NCBI GenBank assembly: GCA_903851445.1
Contig: CAINOH010000009.1
Location: 197,784 to 261,783 of the forward strand
Origin: an uncultured Microcaldota archaeon
GTDB lineage: Archaea > Micrarchaeota > Micrarchaeia > Norongarragalinales > CAINOH01
Direction: 5' to 3'
DNA length: 64,000 nt
Below, in pieces: positions 14,745 to 23,158 of this stretch (positions are counted from its first letter, which is position 1; the number at the start of each line of letters is the position of its first letter). The notes beneath the pieces were generated by a model. That model had not been told where the DNA came from. It did not search any database and was given only the letters and a program-made list of their open reading frames with translations. Made by a program: the position numbers and the translations under genes.

Positions 14745-15761
14745 CTAGCCCGTTTTCAGCATCCTTTCCCTTTGCGCCTTCTCGTCCCTGCACAAAAGCG
14801 TGACCGCGCTCGGTCCGTGCTCGTCGGTGACAAGGTATCCAGTTTCCTGCGCAAGCTTCTGCGAGAAGTCGTTTATTTGCGCCTGTGTCGGCATCTCATC
14901 CTTTTCCAAAATTATGTATGACGCGCCGACATGCATATAGCTCTTGGCCTCGACGTAGTCCGGCTGGGCTTTTTCTATCAGTTTGGTAAAGCCATCGATC
15001 GCCGCATCGGTCATATTCAGGTTCCTCATCAAGGTCATCCGCAGGACAGTCCGTGCCTTTCCTTTCAGGCTTGCCATCAGCTCAAGCGACGCCTCGTATT
15101 TTTTCCAAGTGTCAGGCTCCTGCGGCAAAAGGAGTCTTTCGTGCGAGAACTGGTCGAACGCGGCAAGCGAAAGGTAAAGCTGGGTCGGAAGCGCCCGTTC
15201 ATCAGCAAGTCGTTCAACCATTTCCGGTCGCGTGCCGTTGGACGCAAGGAACGTCGTCAGGCCCATCCTGTGGAACTCCTTGACAAGTTCCGGAAGCTGG
15301 GGGTAGAGCGTGGGTTCGCCTGCAAGCGAAATAGCCACATGCCTTGGCTTCTGGCTTCTCTTCCAGGAGGCCATATTCACTTTTGAGTTGCCAGGGAAGC
15401 CGTTGAGGTTGTGAAGCTGGGCTTTAATCGCCCCTTCAGCAATGTCTTTCGCACCATCAACTCCGGCCGTCCACTGCGCGGAGTAGCTTGCAGGGTCGCG
15501 CCAGCAGAACACGCACTTTTGCGTGCAGAACGGCAGGGCCGGCGTGAACTGGACGCACTGCTCGCTTGAAATGCCGTAGAACCTGTTCTTGTAGCACGAG
15601 CCTCCGGTGAGTATTGCCTTCTTGCACCAGTGGCACACCTTCACAGCCGAGTGCCTGTGCGGCCCGACAAGCTCGTAGCCTGCCTTTTCCAGGCGGTGAA
15701 GCTGTTCCTTGGAGAGGGCAGCAGGCTGGGTGGTTCCTGCAGGCTCAAGGCAAATGGCCAT
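14745..15761 (-). CDS. taw1: tRNA 4-demethylwyosine synthase (Taw1/TYW1)
   Basis: Radical SAM enzyme that builds the tricyclic imidazopurine of wyosine on G37 of tRNA-Phe from 1-methylguanosine and pyruvate. The 338-aa protein has the radical SAM cluster CTQKCVFCWRDP (C-x3-C-x2-C) and an upstream Cys set (CHWCKKAI and SCYKNRFYGI) that provides ligands for the second cluster. HVAISLAGEPTLYP and FLASNGTRPEMVERL are family blocks. The length is typical of archaeal Taw1, which lacks the flavodoxin domain of eukaryotic TYW1. Downstream wyosine genes (taw2, taw3) are not in the window. Confidence 0.95.
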   Translation of the reverse strand: MAICLEPAGTTQPAALSKEQLHRLEKAGYELVGPHRHSAVKVCHWCKKAILTGGSCYKNRFYGISSEQCVQFTPALPFCTQKCVFCWRDPASYSAQWTAGVDGAKDIAEGAIKAQLHNLNGFPGNSKVNMASWKRSQKPRHVAISLAGEPTLYPQLPELVKEFHRMGLTTFLASNGTRPEMVERLADERALPTQLYLSLAAFDQFSHERLLLPQEPDTWKKYEASLELMASLKGKARTVLRMTLMRNLNMTDAAIDGFTKLIEKAQPDYVEAKSYMHVGASYIILEKDEMPTQAQINDFSQKLAQETGYLVTDEHGPSAVTLLCRDEKAQRERMLKTG

Positions 15762-15862
15762 AGAATCTGTTTTTGCCTGCCAAGGTATTTAGTGCCTGCG
15801 GATGGGGGCAACAGCGGTTTTTAATCGGTGGCGTTTCTAATGTTTTCAGAAGGTGGTTTGGA

Positions 15863-16246
15863 ATGACTCCACAAAACGAGGCTACCCGCAAAGGCAATCT
15901 TCCCGTTTCTCAAGTTATGGAAATGAAGGGAAAATTAGCCCATCTTGATGTGCACATGCCGGATTCAGACCATTATTTGCACAGTTTTGGGAAATTCCTA
16001 TCCAAGAGGATATGCGACCACCAACTCGCCCCCGCAGGTTTTCATACTGCCGCACAGCTGGCGCTTTTTGATTTAGAACGGGGGAAGGACGGCTATACAG
16101 GAGAACCCATACGTCATGACTTGGTCGGTTTTCCACCGTTTGTGTTTCGGACTTACGCGCTGATGATTCCCGAAATAGCAAGCGCAGTCTGCCCGCCAAA
16201 ATTTGCCGCGGCTGTGAAGGATGCGTTTGAGAAATCCAAACAGTGA
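15863..16246 (+). CDS. Orphan hypothetical protein
   Basis: A 127-aa protein without a recognised family. It has several His residues early (HLDVHMPDSDHYLHSFGKF, then CDHQLAPAGFH) which might bind metal, but the spacing matches no motif I know. No signal peptide or membrane helix. The ATG at 15863 follows AGAAGGTGGTTTGGA, a good ribosome binding site, and a TATA-like TTTTTAATC at about 15820 sits 43 nt before it; the track start at 15773 lies upstream of that promoter and is unlikely. Confidence 0.55.
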   Translation: MTPQNEATRKGNLPVSQVMEMKGKLAHLDVHMPDSDHYLHSFGKFLSKRICDHQLAPAGFHTAAQLALFDLERGKDGYTGEPIRHDLVGFPPFVFRTYALMIPEIASAVCPPKFAAAVKDAFEKSKQ

Positions 16247-16307
16247 CGTAACGCTTCCGCTTGGGTTTCAAAAACAATAGAAAAAGAATTGAAAAAAGAA
16301 AAGAAGC

Positions 16308-16565
16308 CTAGAATGAGAGTGCGCGCCGGTCCACTACCATGACGTCCTTCACGTCAAGTACGGACGAGTACGGCAGCATGGCCTCGACGCCCTTCTCTCC
16401 AAGCCTCTGGGCGAGGGTGGAGTCGGGGTTGGGCTCGATGAGCACGCTCTCTATCTTTCCGGACAGCTCGTTGATGTAGAGGTCCAGCACCCGGCCGAGT
16501 TCCTCTCCGTCTGTAGTGATGATTCTCTTTCCAGCGAGCTGTTTTGCGATCGCGAATTTGACCAT
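16308..16565 (-). CDS. PRC-barrel domain protein
   Basis: An 85-aa single PRC-barrel. The fold is visible from LAGKRIITTDGEELGRVLDL (first hairpin) and KIESVLIEPNPD, followed by LPYSSVLDVKDVMVVDRRA, the closing strands. Archaeal stand-alone PRC-barrel proteins are common; some (CdpB) bind FtsZ or SepF in haloarchaeal division, others bind RNA or photosystem subunits. With FtsZ in the same window a division role is conceivable but there is no positional link. It is divergent from the small gene at 16732. Confidence 0.82.
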   Translation of the reverse strand: MVKFAIAKQLAGKRIITTDGEELGRVLDLYINELSGKIESVLIEPNPDSTLAQRLGEKGVEAMLPYSSVLDVKDVMVVDRRALSF

Positions 16566-16678
16566 ATTTTCACCTTCGTAAAAAGCATTGGGGAGCCTTT
16601 GTATAATTTGGATATGCTTCTAATGTTTTTAAACCCGTTGGGAATTTGCAGGCGCGGTTTTTGCGAGGTAAAGTCGGT

Positions 16679-16686
16679 TTTATATA
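16679..16686 (+). promoter_or_regulatory. TATA box of the small gene at 16732
   Basis: TTTATATA, with flanking GG on the left and CCGGCCGG on the right, predicts a start near 16710 and a leader of about 20 nt containing GGGTGTGTGG as ribosome binding site. Confidence 0.55.
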
Positions 16687-16731
16687 CCGGCCGGCAGTGA
16701 TTAACCTGTCTTACGTTACGGGTGTGTGGAA

Positions 16732-16977
16732 ATGAAGGTAAAGGACGAGGTTCTCACGGTAATCGACGCTTTGAAGAAGGCCGGCTTCACTCCAGTTGAC
16801 GCGGTATTTGAGGGTGCGGTAGGGGTAAAGGAGGACACCACGCTCGCGTTCATGGACAAGCTCAACGACGCGCAGATGGTCTCCGGAGTGGTCAGGGTAA
16901 TCTACACGACTTCGGACAATGCAGTGCGCTTTGTGGAAATCCCTGTTGGCGAGCAGAAGGCACAGGAAGGCCAGTAG
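16732..16977 (+). CDS. Small conserved-looking hypothetical protein
   Basis: An 81-aa acidic protein. The pattern (VKDEVLTVIDALKKAGF, FEGAVGVKEDTTLAFMDKLN, VVRVIYTTSDNAVRFVEIPV) suggests helix-helix-strand-strand and looks like a compact folded domain, not a random ORF, but I cannot assign a family. The gene has a strong TATA box and ribosome binding site. The GTG at 16726 would add two residues; the ATG at 16732 is better spaced from GGTG. It is convergent with the NFACT-N gene. Confidence 0.6.
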   Translation: MKVKDEVLTVIDALKKAGFTPVDAVFEGAVGVKEDTTLAFMDKLNDAQMVSGVVRVIYTTSDNAVRFVEIPVGEQKAQEGQ

Positions 16978-17011
16978 GGGGGTTCCGGCTCGACCGGGCA
17001 TCGCCACCAAC

Positions 17012-18055
17012 CTAAACCTCTATTTCTATTTTATTTTTCCTCTCTTTCTTTGCTTTCTCAATAGCATCCTCCACTTTGTCATAGTGGAGGTAGATTGCAT
17101 CGCCAAAATCCTGCAGCCCTTCAGCAGCCACAAGGGCTTCGGCAATCGACTTTTCCTGGATTTCCTTTTGCTTTAGGAGCTTCTCAAGCTTGGCGTTCTT
17201 GGCCTTCTTTACAGGACCGGAAATTGCCGCTTTGGAATAATATTCGTCAAGCGCGTCGGAAAACGTGTCGAAAACCTTGGAACTTACGGGCTCGGACTTC
17301 AGGTATGCTGTCGGGTCGTTGAGCTTGATTGCGGAAAAGCCGGTAGCACCGCCTTCGGCGCCATAATAAACCACGAATTCTGGTTCAGAAACGTACTTTG
17401 TCAGTGCCTTCGCCGCTTTTTTTGCATCCGACAGGTCCGCGCCTTTTGAAAAATCGTCAAAATATGCAGGCGCAAGCGCGATTTTCTTCGCCGCGTCCTT
17501 TGCATCTGCACCGCCTGGCGCCTTATCCGCCGCTGCCTCAAGGGCTTTCTCAACAGCAGCGGCATCAAACGGGCTTGCCGTAGCAGCCGGGACCGGGTAT
17601 TGCCCCCCGCGCGCAACAACGCGCTTTGCTTCCCTCTGCTCGTGATATGCCGCGATTATCCTCCCATCCTCGCTGCACAGGACCAGGTTCCCCTTTGCGA
17701 ACATCTCAAAGTACAAGAGGCACGCCTCTTCCTTTCGCAGTTGCATCACAACAAGCCGGTCGAGCGACACCTGCGAGATGCCCTCGAATACCGCGTTCGC
17801 AAGCCTCTTGCGCAAAAGCGACGCGAACGAAGTCGGCTGCATCGGCGACTCCGGAATCATCTTTGATGCGGACAGCCGCGTGCCGAGCGTTGCAACAAGG
17901 TCGGTCTTTTCGCCCTTGTTTCCGAGCCTGAACCTGAAAACACCGTCCTCGATTTCATAGATTTGTTCGAGTCTGCCGCCAACAGCTTGCGCTAGTTCCC
18001 TGACCGCGTAGTGGTAGTCGAGGTTGGACATCTTCTGCGGCTGCTGCCGTGCCAT
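17012..18055 (-). CDS. NFACT-N domain protein (truncated RqcH/Rqc2 relative)
   Basis: The N-terminal part is clearly NFACT-N: SNLDYHYAVRELAQAVGGRL, RFRLGNKG, LRKRLANAVFEGISQVSLDRLVVMQL and LLYFEMFAKGNLVLCSEDGRIIAAY. Full Rqc2/RqcH proteins (about 550-700 aa) continue through HhH and coiled-coil domains to an NFACT-R domain. This 347-aa protein stops in the coiled-coil region (LKQKEIQEKSIAEALVAAEG, ending KNKIEIEV) with no NFACT-R in any downstream frame. RqcH-type proteins bind 50S-nascent chain complexes and add C-terminal tails. The ATG at 18055 lies about 25 nt from a TTAAAATA box, so it is probably leaderless. Confidence 0.8.
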   Translation of the reverse strand: MARQQPQKMSNLDYHYAVRELAQAVGGRLEQIYEIEDGVFRFRLGNKGEKTDLVATLGTRLSASKMIPESPMQPTSFASLLRKRLANAVFEGISQVSLDRLVVMQLRKEEACLLYFEMFAKGNLVLCSEDGRIIAAYHEQREAKRVVARGGQYPVPAATASPFDAAAVEKALEAAADKAPGGADAKDAAKKIALAPAYFDDFSKGADLSDAKKAAKALTKYVSEPEFVVYYGAEGGATGFSAIKLNDPTAYLKSEPVSSKVFDTFSDALDEYYSKAAISGPVKKAKNAKLEKLLKQKEIQEKSIAEALVAAEGLQDFGDAIYLHYDKVEDAIEKAKKERKNKIEIEV

Positions 18056-18191
18056 TAAAAGCAACTCGTGTGCTAATCGTATTTTAAGCAAGGTTTGCGT
18101 CCTAATTTGGACGATGCAAAGCCTTCGCCATCCATTGTAATGTTTTAGGCTGCAGGTTCTTTTTTAACACGACAAATACGCAGTGGTTTCT

Positions 18192-18947
18192 ATGAAAACG
18201 CAGGCCAAACCAACGCCTTCATCGCCGCACCCCAACGGCAAGCCGGTAATCGAGCTTGACTCCGTCTACAAGTCCTACTTCATGGAGTCTCTGGAGGTTC
18301 CCATCCTCAAGGACATAAACATAGCTGTCCGCGAGGGCGAGTTCGTGGCGATCATGGGGCCATCAGGCAGCGGGAAGTCCACGCTTATGAACCTCGTCGG
18401 CTGCCTTGACGTTCCCACGCAGGGTAGGGTGCTACTTGACGGCCACGACATCACCAGGCTTTCCGACAACAGTCTTGCGCGCATCCGCGGCAGCCTCGTA
18501 GGCTTCGTGTTCCAAAAGTTCAACCTGATTAATTCGCTGACCGCGTGGGAGAACGTGGCGCTCCCGCTCATCTTCCACGGCACTCCTGCTGACGAGCGCA
18601 AGGCCGTTGCAATCAGGATCCTGACCTCGGTAGGCATGGCCGACCGGGTGAACAACCACCCAAACCAGCTTTCAGGGGGTCAGCAGCAGCGCGTTGCGAT
18701 TGCGCGCGCCCTTGCGGTCCGGCCTCAGATGATTCTTGCGGACGAGCCAACCGGAAACCTTGACTCGACAACCGGCAAGGAGATCCTCTTGCTTTTCCGT
18801 AGCCTCAATGCCGAGGGCAAGACGATAGTCCTTGTCACGCACGACGAGAGCGTGGCGAGCAACGCCCGGCGCATCATCCAAATCAGCGACGGCCGAGTGG
18901 TAAGCGACGAGGGTTCCAGGCACGTTAAAAAGAAGGTGTCCGATTAA
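18192..18947 (+). CDS. ABC transporter ATP-binding protein (MacB/LolD type)
   Basis: A 251-aa ATPase subunit. Walker A is GPSGSGKST, the Q-loop lies in GFVFQKFNLI, the signature is LSGGQQQRVAIARAL, Walker B is MILADEPTGNLDS, and the H-loop is LVTHD. The FNLI-NSL-TAWENV stretch and the NLDS form are typical of the LolD/MacB/FtsE branch that drives mechanotransmission rather than bulk transport. It heads a three-gene unit with an S-layer-type secreted protein and an FtsX-like permease. A TTTTTTAAC box 25-30 nt upstream favours the ATG at 18192. Confidence 0.93.
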   Translation: MKTQAKPTPSSPHPNGKPVIELDSVYKSYFMESLEVPILKDINIAVREGEFVAIMGPSGSGKSTLMNLVGCLDVPTQGRVLLDGHDITRLSDNSLARIRGSLVGFVFQKFNLINSLTAWENVALPLIFHGTPADERKAVAIRILTSVGMADRVNNHPNQLSGGQQQRVAIARALAVRPQMILADEPTGNLDSTTGKEILLLFRSLNAEGKTIVLVTHDESVASNARRIIQISDGRVVSDEGSRHVKKKVSD

Positions 18948-18999
18948 ATTTTCAGGGGAATGTTCAGGGAAAGCAGTGTTTATACAAGGGGTGTCTTTG

Positions 19000-20280
19000 A
19001 TGAAGAACGAAATGAAAATCCTATTTGCATTGATGGCGGTGGTGCTCCTGTCGCCGGTTGCGTTCGCGCTGGACGCAAGCCAGTCCGCGGGCCAGATAGA
19101 GGTACGCAACGAGTCCTATTACACGCCGTTTCCTGTTGAGCCGGGGAACTATTTTGACTTCTTTGCGTCGGTGAAGAACTCCGGTACTGACACGCTTTCG
19201 GTGACTTGCGGCCTGGATCCCAAGTACCCCTTCTCGATGGACGCAGGCGAGGAGAACTACCGCACGTTCACCCGCATGGCCGAAGCCAAGGAAGCGCTCC
19301 TGAATTTCAGGGTGCGCGTGGCGGACACCGCGGTCGAGGGCACCAACTACCTTGACTTTACCTGCCGAAACATAGACACTGGCCAGGCCAACACCGTCCA
19401 GTTCAAGGTAATCATAAAGGCAAAGGCCTCGACTGTGAACATCGCGTCAGTGACAACCGACCCCGCAACAATCAGGCCGGGCCAGAAGGCCACGCTCACA
19501 ATCGTAGTTGACAGCGCGTCGCCCAACTACCTTCGCGACTTCAAGATAAGCCTCGGGATAGGCTCGGACACCCTGCCTTTTGCAGTGATTGGCGGGACCA
19601 ACGAAAAACTCGTGTCCGAAATCGCGCCCCTCCAGTCAACCACTTTCTCGTTCGACCTGATGGCTTACCCGTCGGCAGCGTCGGGCGTGTACAAGCTGCC
19701 GATCACCATCACTTACTCTGACAAGCTAGGCCGCGCGTATTCAATCAGCCAGTCGTCGGGCCTCGTGGTGGGAAGCCAGCCAAACCTCGAGCTTGCTGCT
19801 GAAAGCACGGACATAGTGCAGCCGGGTGCAACCGGGAAGGTAATCTTTCGCGTGATGAACCGCGGGCTTGTCAACGTCAAGACCCTGCGCATCGAGATGC
19901 AGCCGTCCAAGGACTACGTAATCCTCTCCGCGCCTTCGCAGTTCATAGGCTCGATAAACGCCGACGACTTCGAGACTGCGGAGTTCCGAATCCACGTGTC
20001 CGAGAACGCGACCGGGCCGCTTGCGCTTCCGGCAAAGCTGTACTACTCGGACACGTCCAATGCCGAGTTCGCAACCGCCGCAACCGCGTCGTTGCCGCTG
20101 TTCTCTCAGGTGGAGGCGATACAGTATGGGCTTGAGAAGATTCCCGACAACACGCTGATTTACATCCTGCTAGCAATAGTTGTTCTGTATCTTCTCTACA
20201 AGTACGCGCTCCCGCCGGTGTCCGGCTTCATAAGCGAGTATTTCGGGAAGCAGAGGCAGGCAAAGAAGCAGCGCGATTAA
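19000..20280 (+). CDS. Exported COG1361-like protein with Ig-type domains and C-terminal membrane anchor
   Basis: A 426-aa protein with a signal peptide (MKILFALMAVVLLSPVAFA), a predicted extracellular region of beta-sandwich repeats (APHP/NEW3 or CARDB type, for example TIRPGQKATLTIVVDSASPN and VQPGATGKVIFRVMNRGLVN), and one C-terminal membrane helix (TLIYILLAIVVLYLLYKYAL) with a basic cytosolic tail. COG1361 proteins occur beside MacB-like ABC genes in many archaea. The position between the ATPase and the permease gene suggests it is the extracytoplasmic part of that complex. Confidence 0.82.
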   Translation: MKNEMKILFALMAVVLLSPVAFALDASQSAGQIEVRNESYYTPFPVEPGNYFDFFASVKNSGTDTLSVTCGLDPKYPFSMDAGEENYRTFTRMAEAKEALLNFRVRVADTAVEGTNYLDFTCRNIDTGQANTVQFKVIIKAKASTVNIASVTTDPATIRPGQKATLTIVVDSASPNYLRDFKISLGIGSDTLPFAVIGGTNEKLVSEIAPLQSTTFSFDLMAYPSAASGVYKLPITITYSDKLGRAYSISQSSGLVVGSQPNLELAAESTDIVQPGATGKVIFRVMNRGLVNVKTLRIEMQPSKDYVILSAPSQFIGSINADDFETAEFRIHVSENATGPLALPAKLYYSDTSNAEFATAATASLPLFSQVEAIQYGLEKIPDNTLIYILLAIVVLYLLYKYALPPVSGFISEYFGKQRQAKKQRD

Positions 20281-20350
20281 TTTCGTCGTCGCAGGAGGGC
20301 CTCTTTCCTTTTTCCTTTCCCTCTTTTCTTTTTTTTAATTTCATCTTAGC

Positions 20351-21595
20351 TTGGTTGGTGTTCTTGTAGTGTTCGGCCTTGGCAGTTTCCTGTCGCTCTT
20401 CTCGCTCGCCCTTGACAGCATATCGCACCGCAAGATGCGCTCATTCCTGACTATGCTGGGAATATTCATCGGCGTCGCCTCGGTGGTGGCGCTCATCGCG
20501 CTCGGCCAGGGGCTTTCGGATTCCATCAACGGCGAGTTTCAGAAAATCGGGGTCGACAAGCTCACGGTGACGCCCGGCGGCAGTGCGATGTCCGCGATGT
20601 ACGCGTCAAGCAAGCTTACCGAGCGCGACTTTGCGGCGGTAAAGCGCGTGAACGGGGTTGAAACTGCCGGTTATATGATGACGCAATCGATGCTGGTCCA
20701 GCACGGTGACAAGAAGATTTTTGCAATTGTAAGCGGCATATCAACGTCTGCGGATGAGGCCGGGCCTGTTGAGGAGTTCATGGGAATCGAAATCGAGCAG
20801 GGTCGGAGCCTCAACTCGAATGACAAGTACAAGGCGCTTGTCGGCTCCAGGCTTGCGACTGAGAACATCTTTGGCCACGAGCTCAAGCTCAATGACGTCG
20901 TGGTAATCAACAACACGGAGTTCCGCGTTGTGGGTGTACTCAAGAAAGTGGGCAATCCTACTGTTGACAGCGCCTTCATCATTCCCGGAGACGCCGCAAA
21001 GGAGGTCATGGGCTCAAGCGAGTACAGCAGGTTCGTGCTCAAGCTCTCCTCGGGAATAGTCCCGGGAGACCTGCGCGATGACGTTGAAAAGGCGCTCCGG
21101 CAGTCGCGGGGCGTGACAAAGAAGAATCAGGACTTCCAGGTCAGCACCTCCGAGCAGCTCCTCCAGAGTTTCAACACGATTTTTGGGGTTGTGCAGGCAA
21201 TCATCATAGGGATTGCCGCAATCTCGCTGCTTGTCGGCGCAGTCGGGATTATGAACACGATGTACACCGCGGTGCTTGAGCGCACCAAGGAAATCGGGAT
21301 AATGAAGGCCGTTGGCGCGAAGAATTCGGAAATCCTCGTGCTGTTTTTGATAGAGTCCGGGCTGCTTGGCCTTGTCGGCGGAGTCATCGGCGTAATCCTG
21401 GGGTTCCTGATGGGGAAAGTGGCCGAGTACATTGCAAACCAGATGCTCGGCACCAGCCTTCTGAAGCTGTACTTCCCGCCGGAACTGATATTCGGCGCGT
21501 TGCTGTTCTCCTTCGTGATAGGCGCATTGTCCGGCATGGTGCCAGCGCGGCAGGCATCGCACCTGCGGCCGGTTGATGCTTTGCGTTACGAGTGA
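20351..21595 (+). CDS. FtsX/MacB-like ABC transporter permease
   Basis: A 414-aa permease with the MacB topology: an N-terminal membrane helix starting with KMRSFLTMLGIFIGVASVVALIALG, a large external MacB periplasmic-core domain (about residues 45-270), then three membrane helices near the C-terminus (IIIGIAAISLLVGAVGIMNT, then LIESGLLGLVGGVIGVILG, and FGALLFSFVIGALSGMVPA). The ending ARQASHLRPVDALRYE is the classic MacB C-terminus. The start is a TTG at 20351; no ATG is available before the first helix. It is the third gene of the ABC unit. Confidence 0.92.
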   Translation: MVGVLVVFGLGSFLSLFSLALDSISHRKMRSFLTMLGIFIGVASVVALIALGQGLSDSINGEFQKIGVDKLTVTPGGSAMSAMYASSKLTERDFAAVKRVNGVETAGYMMTQSMLVQHGDKKIFAIVSGISTSADEAGPVEEFMGIEIEQGRSLNSNDKYKALVGSRLATENIFGHELKLNDVVVINNTEFRVVGVLKKVGNPTVDSAFIIPGDAAKEVMGSSEYSRFVLKLSSGIVPGDLRDDVEKALRQSRGVTKKNQDFQVSTSEQLLQSFNTIFGVVQAIIIGIAAISLLVGAVGIMNTMYTAVLERTKEIGIMKAVGAKNSEILVLFLIESGLLGLVGGVIGVILGFLMGKVAEYIANQMLGTSLLKLYFPPELIFGALLFSFVIGALSGMVPARQASHLRPVDALRYE

Positions 21596-21667
21596 AAAAG
21601 ATTACACTATTTTTAATGAAAATTAAAAAGTTGGGCGGAACATGCCGCCAAGAAGGAGTTTGGCGCT

Positions 21668-21859
21668 CTAGCGGAGGACCGAGAGCGGGATTGCGTTCTT
21701 CTCGAACTCAAGCTTTGCAAGCACGAGCGAGTTAATCGTGTTGAGGTTGTTCTTGACAAGGCACGGCGCGCCCATTGCAAGCTGGAGCGCTCTTGCGCCA
21801 ACCACTCTTGCGACTTCGTACTTGGTCATGTCCTTGAATTTTACAGTTGCGGATGGCAT
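21668..21859 (-). CDS. rpoK: RNA polymerase subunit K (Rpo6)
   Basis: The archaeal counterpart of eukaryotic Rpb6 and bacterial omega; it stabilises the clamp of RNA polymerase. The 63-aa protein has KYEVARVVGARALQLAMGAP followed by LVLAKLEFEKNAIPLSVLR, which is the whole conserved core. The ORF track extends upstream to 22003, but the family starts shortly before TKYE, so the ATG at 21859 (MPSATVKFKDM) is used. It usually lies in the S13-S4-S11-RpoD or S2-enolase neighbourhoods; here it is solitary and divergent from an AlkD-like gene. Confidence 0.93.
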   Translation of the reverse strand: MPSATVKFKDMTKYEVARVVGARALQLAMGAPCLVKNNLNTINSLVLAKLEFEKNAIPLSVLR

Positions 21860-21996
21860 TGGAAAGTTGCACCTCTGGTGGATGATGAAAAAGCCGGCTG
21901 GAAGAAAGCGTTTCTCCGGTCTATCCTTTGGGCGGTTCAAAGCATTAAATACTTTCCAAGGGGATGTTTTTGGTGTATCTGGGAGGATTAGGCGCG

Positions 21997-22734
21997 ATGG
22001 CATCCAACATTACCAAGAGGATACGTTCATTCCTGCGAAAGGCCGCAAACCCTAAAGTTAGGGAAAAGTCACGGCGATTCTTCACCGAACCCGTTAGGCC
22101 GCTTGGCGTGCCTATGCAAGGTTGCACAAAGGCGGTGGCTGTTGCGATTGCGGACGCAAAAAAGGTGGGCATTGCCTTGTCTGTTGCTGATGCCAAGGAT
22201 GCTGCCAAAGACCTATATTCTTCGGGCGTCCTCGAAGAGCAATATTGCGCGAACATCCTGCTTTCCAAGTTCGAACGAAAATTTCAAGAGGAAGACCTTG
22301 CATTCTTCGAATCACTTATCCCCAAACACATCAACAACTGGGCCTGTTGCGACGGCTTGTGCTCGATTTTGGGAAAGCTCTACGAAATGTACCCACAGCA
22401 GGCGCAAAAGACGCGCTTTTGGCCGAAATCAAAGAACCGGTGGGTCAAGCGCGCGTCAGTGGTGTGCTTTGTCCTGCCCGTGCGGCGCGGGGTGTTCATC
22501 GACTTGGTTTATGGCAACGTCTCGTCAATGCTTTATGATTCGGACGACTTGGTGCGCAAAGCAAACGGCTGGGCGCTGCGGCAGGCCGGCAAGTTCGACG
22601 AGAAGCGGCTCGTCTCATTCCTTGAAATGCACGCGGATATGCCGGCAATCACGCTTTCCTACGCAGTGGAGAAATTGGATGACAAGACGAGAAAAAGGAT
22701 TCGCGGCCTGAGAACGGCCGGGATAAAAAAATAG
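21997..22734 (+). CDS. AlkD-like DNA alkylation repair / HEAT-repeat protein
   Basis: A 245-aa helical protein resembling the AlkD family of DNA glycosylases, which excise N3- and N7-alkylated purines with a HEAT-like repeat solenoid. The stretch INNWACCDGLCSILGKLYEMYP matches the family block with W and D, and NRWVKRASVVCFVLPVRRG matches the block with WxxRxA. The C-terminal LVRKANGWALRQAGKFDEKRLVSFL matches the final repeat. The ATG at 21997 follows GGGAGGATTAGG and lies downstream of an ATTAAATAC TATA box, so the track start at 21964 is less likely. Confidence 0.78.
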   Translation: MASNITKRIRSFLRKAANPKVREKSRRFFTEPVRPLGVPMQGCTKAVAVAIADAKKVGIALSVADAKDAAKDLYSSGVLEEQYCANILLSKFERKFQEEDLAFFESLIPKHINNWACCDGLCSILGKLYEMYPQQAQKTRFWPKSKNRWVKRASVVCFVLPVRRGVFIDLVYGNVSSMLYDSDDLVRKANGWALRQAGKFDEKRLVSFLEMHADMPAITLSYAVEKLDDKTRKRIRGLRTAGIKK

Positions 22735-22768
22735 ATGTTGGCGGCAAGCGCCGCCTTCCAAAGGGACT

Positions 22769-23056
22769 TTACTGGACTATTTCCATCTTTCCGAACTTGC
22801 CCAGCGTAAGCTGCGGTTTGTCTTGCCAAGTGTTGACGTAGCCGTTGGTAATCTTTATCTTGGAACCAACCGAGACCTCGTCAATCTTCTCGTTCCAGAG
22901 CACGAGCGCGATTGTTCCGGAGTCGTCCTTGATGATGACGTTCGCCACGCGGAGCTTGCGGCCCATCTTGTCAATTTCGCGGGGAGTCTCGATGTCAACT
23001 ACTTCGGCCTCGAGCTCCACGTTGCCTGTTCCCGGATTGAGTTCTGAAATCTTCAC
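22769..23056 (-). CDS. Single OB-fold nucleic acid-binding protein (RPA/SOSS-B-like)
   Basis: A 95-aa protein consisting of one OB-fold: MKISELNPGTGNVELEAEVV, then REIDKMGRKLRVANVIIKDDSGTIALVLWNEKI and the closing GSKIKITNGYVNTWQDKPQLTLG. The DDSG-x-x-x-LxLW pattern is typical of archaeal RPA-like single-stranded DNA-binding proteins (SOSS-B, RPA41 OB domains). It has no zinc finger, so it may act as a small accessory RPA or a separate ssDNA-binding protein. It is convergent with the AlkD-like gene and divergent from the Bud23-like gene. Confidence 0.85.
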   Translation of the reverse strand: MKISELNPGTGNVELEAEVVDIETPREIDKMGRKLRVANVIIKDDSGTIALVLWNEKIDEVSVGSKIKITNGYVNTWQDKPQLTLGKFGKMEIVQ

Positions 23057-23158
23057 TTAAAACCACCTGTTTTCAAAAAAAGCGTTTCCCGCCGCATTGC
23101 GGCACTTATTTTTTGAAATGCCGCGCTTAATAAAACCAAGTTACGCCTTTGTTTTGAT

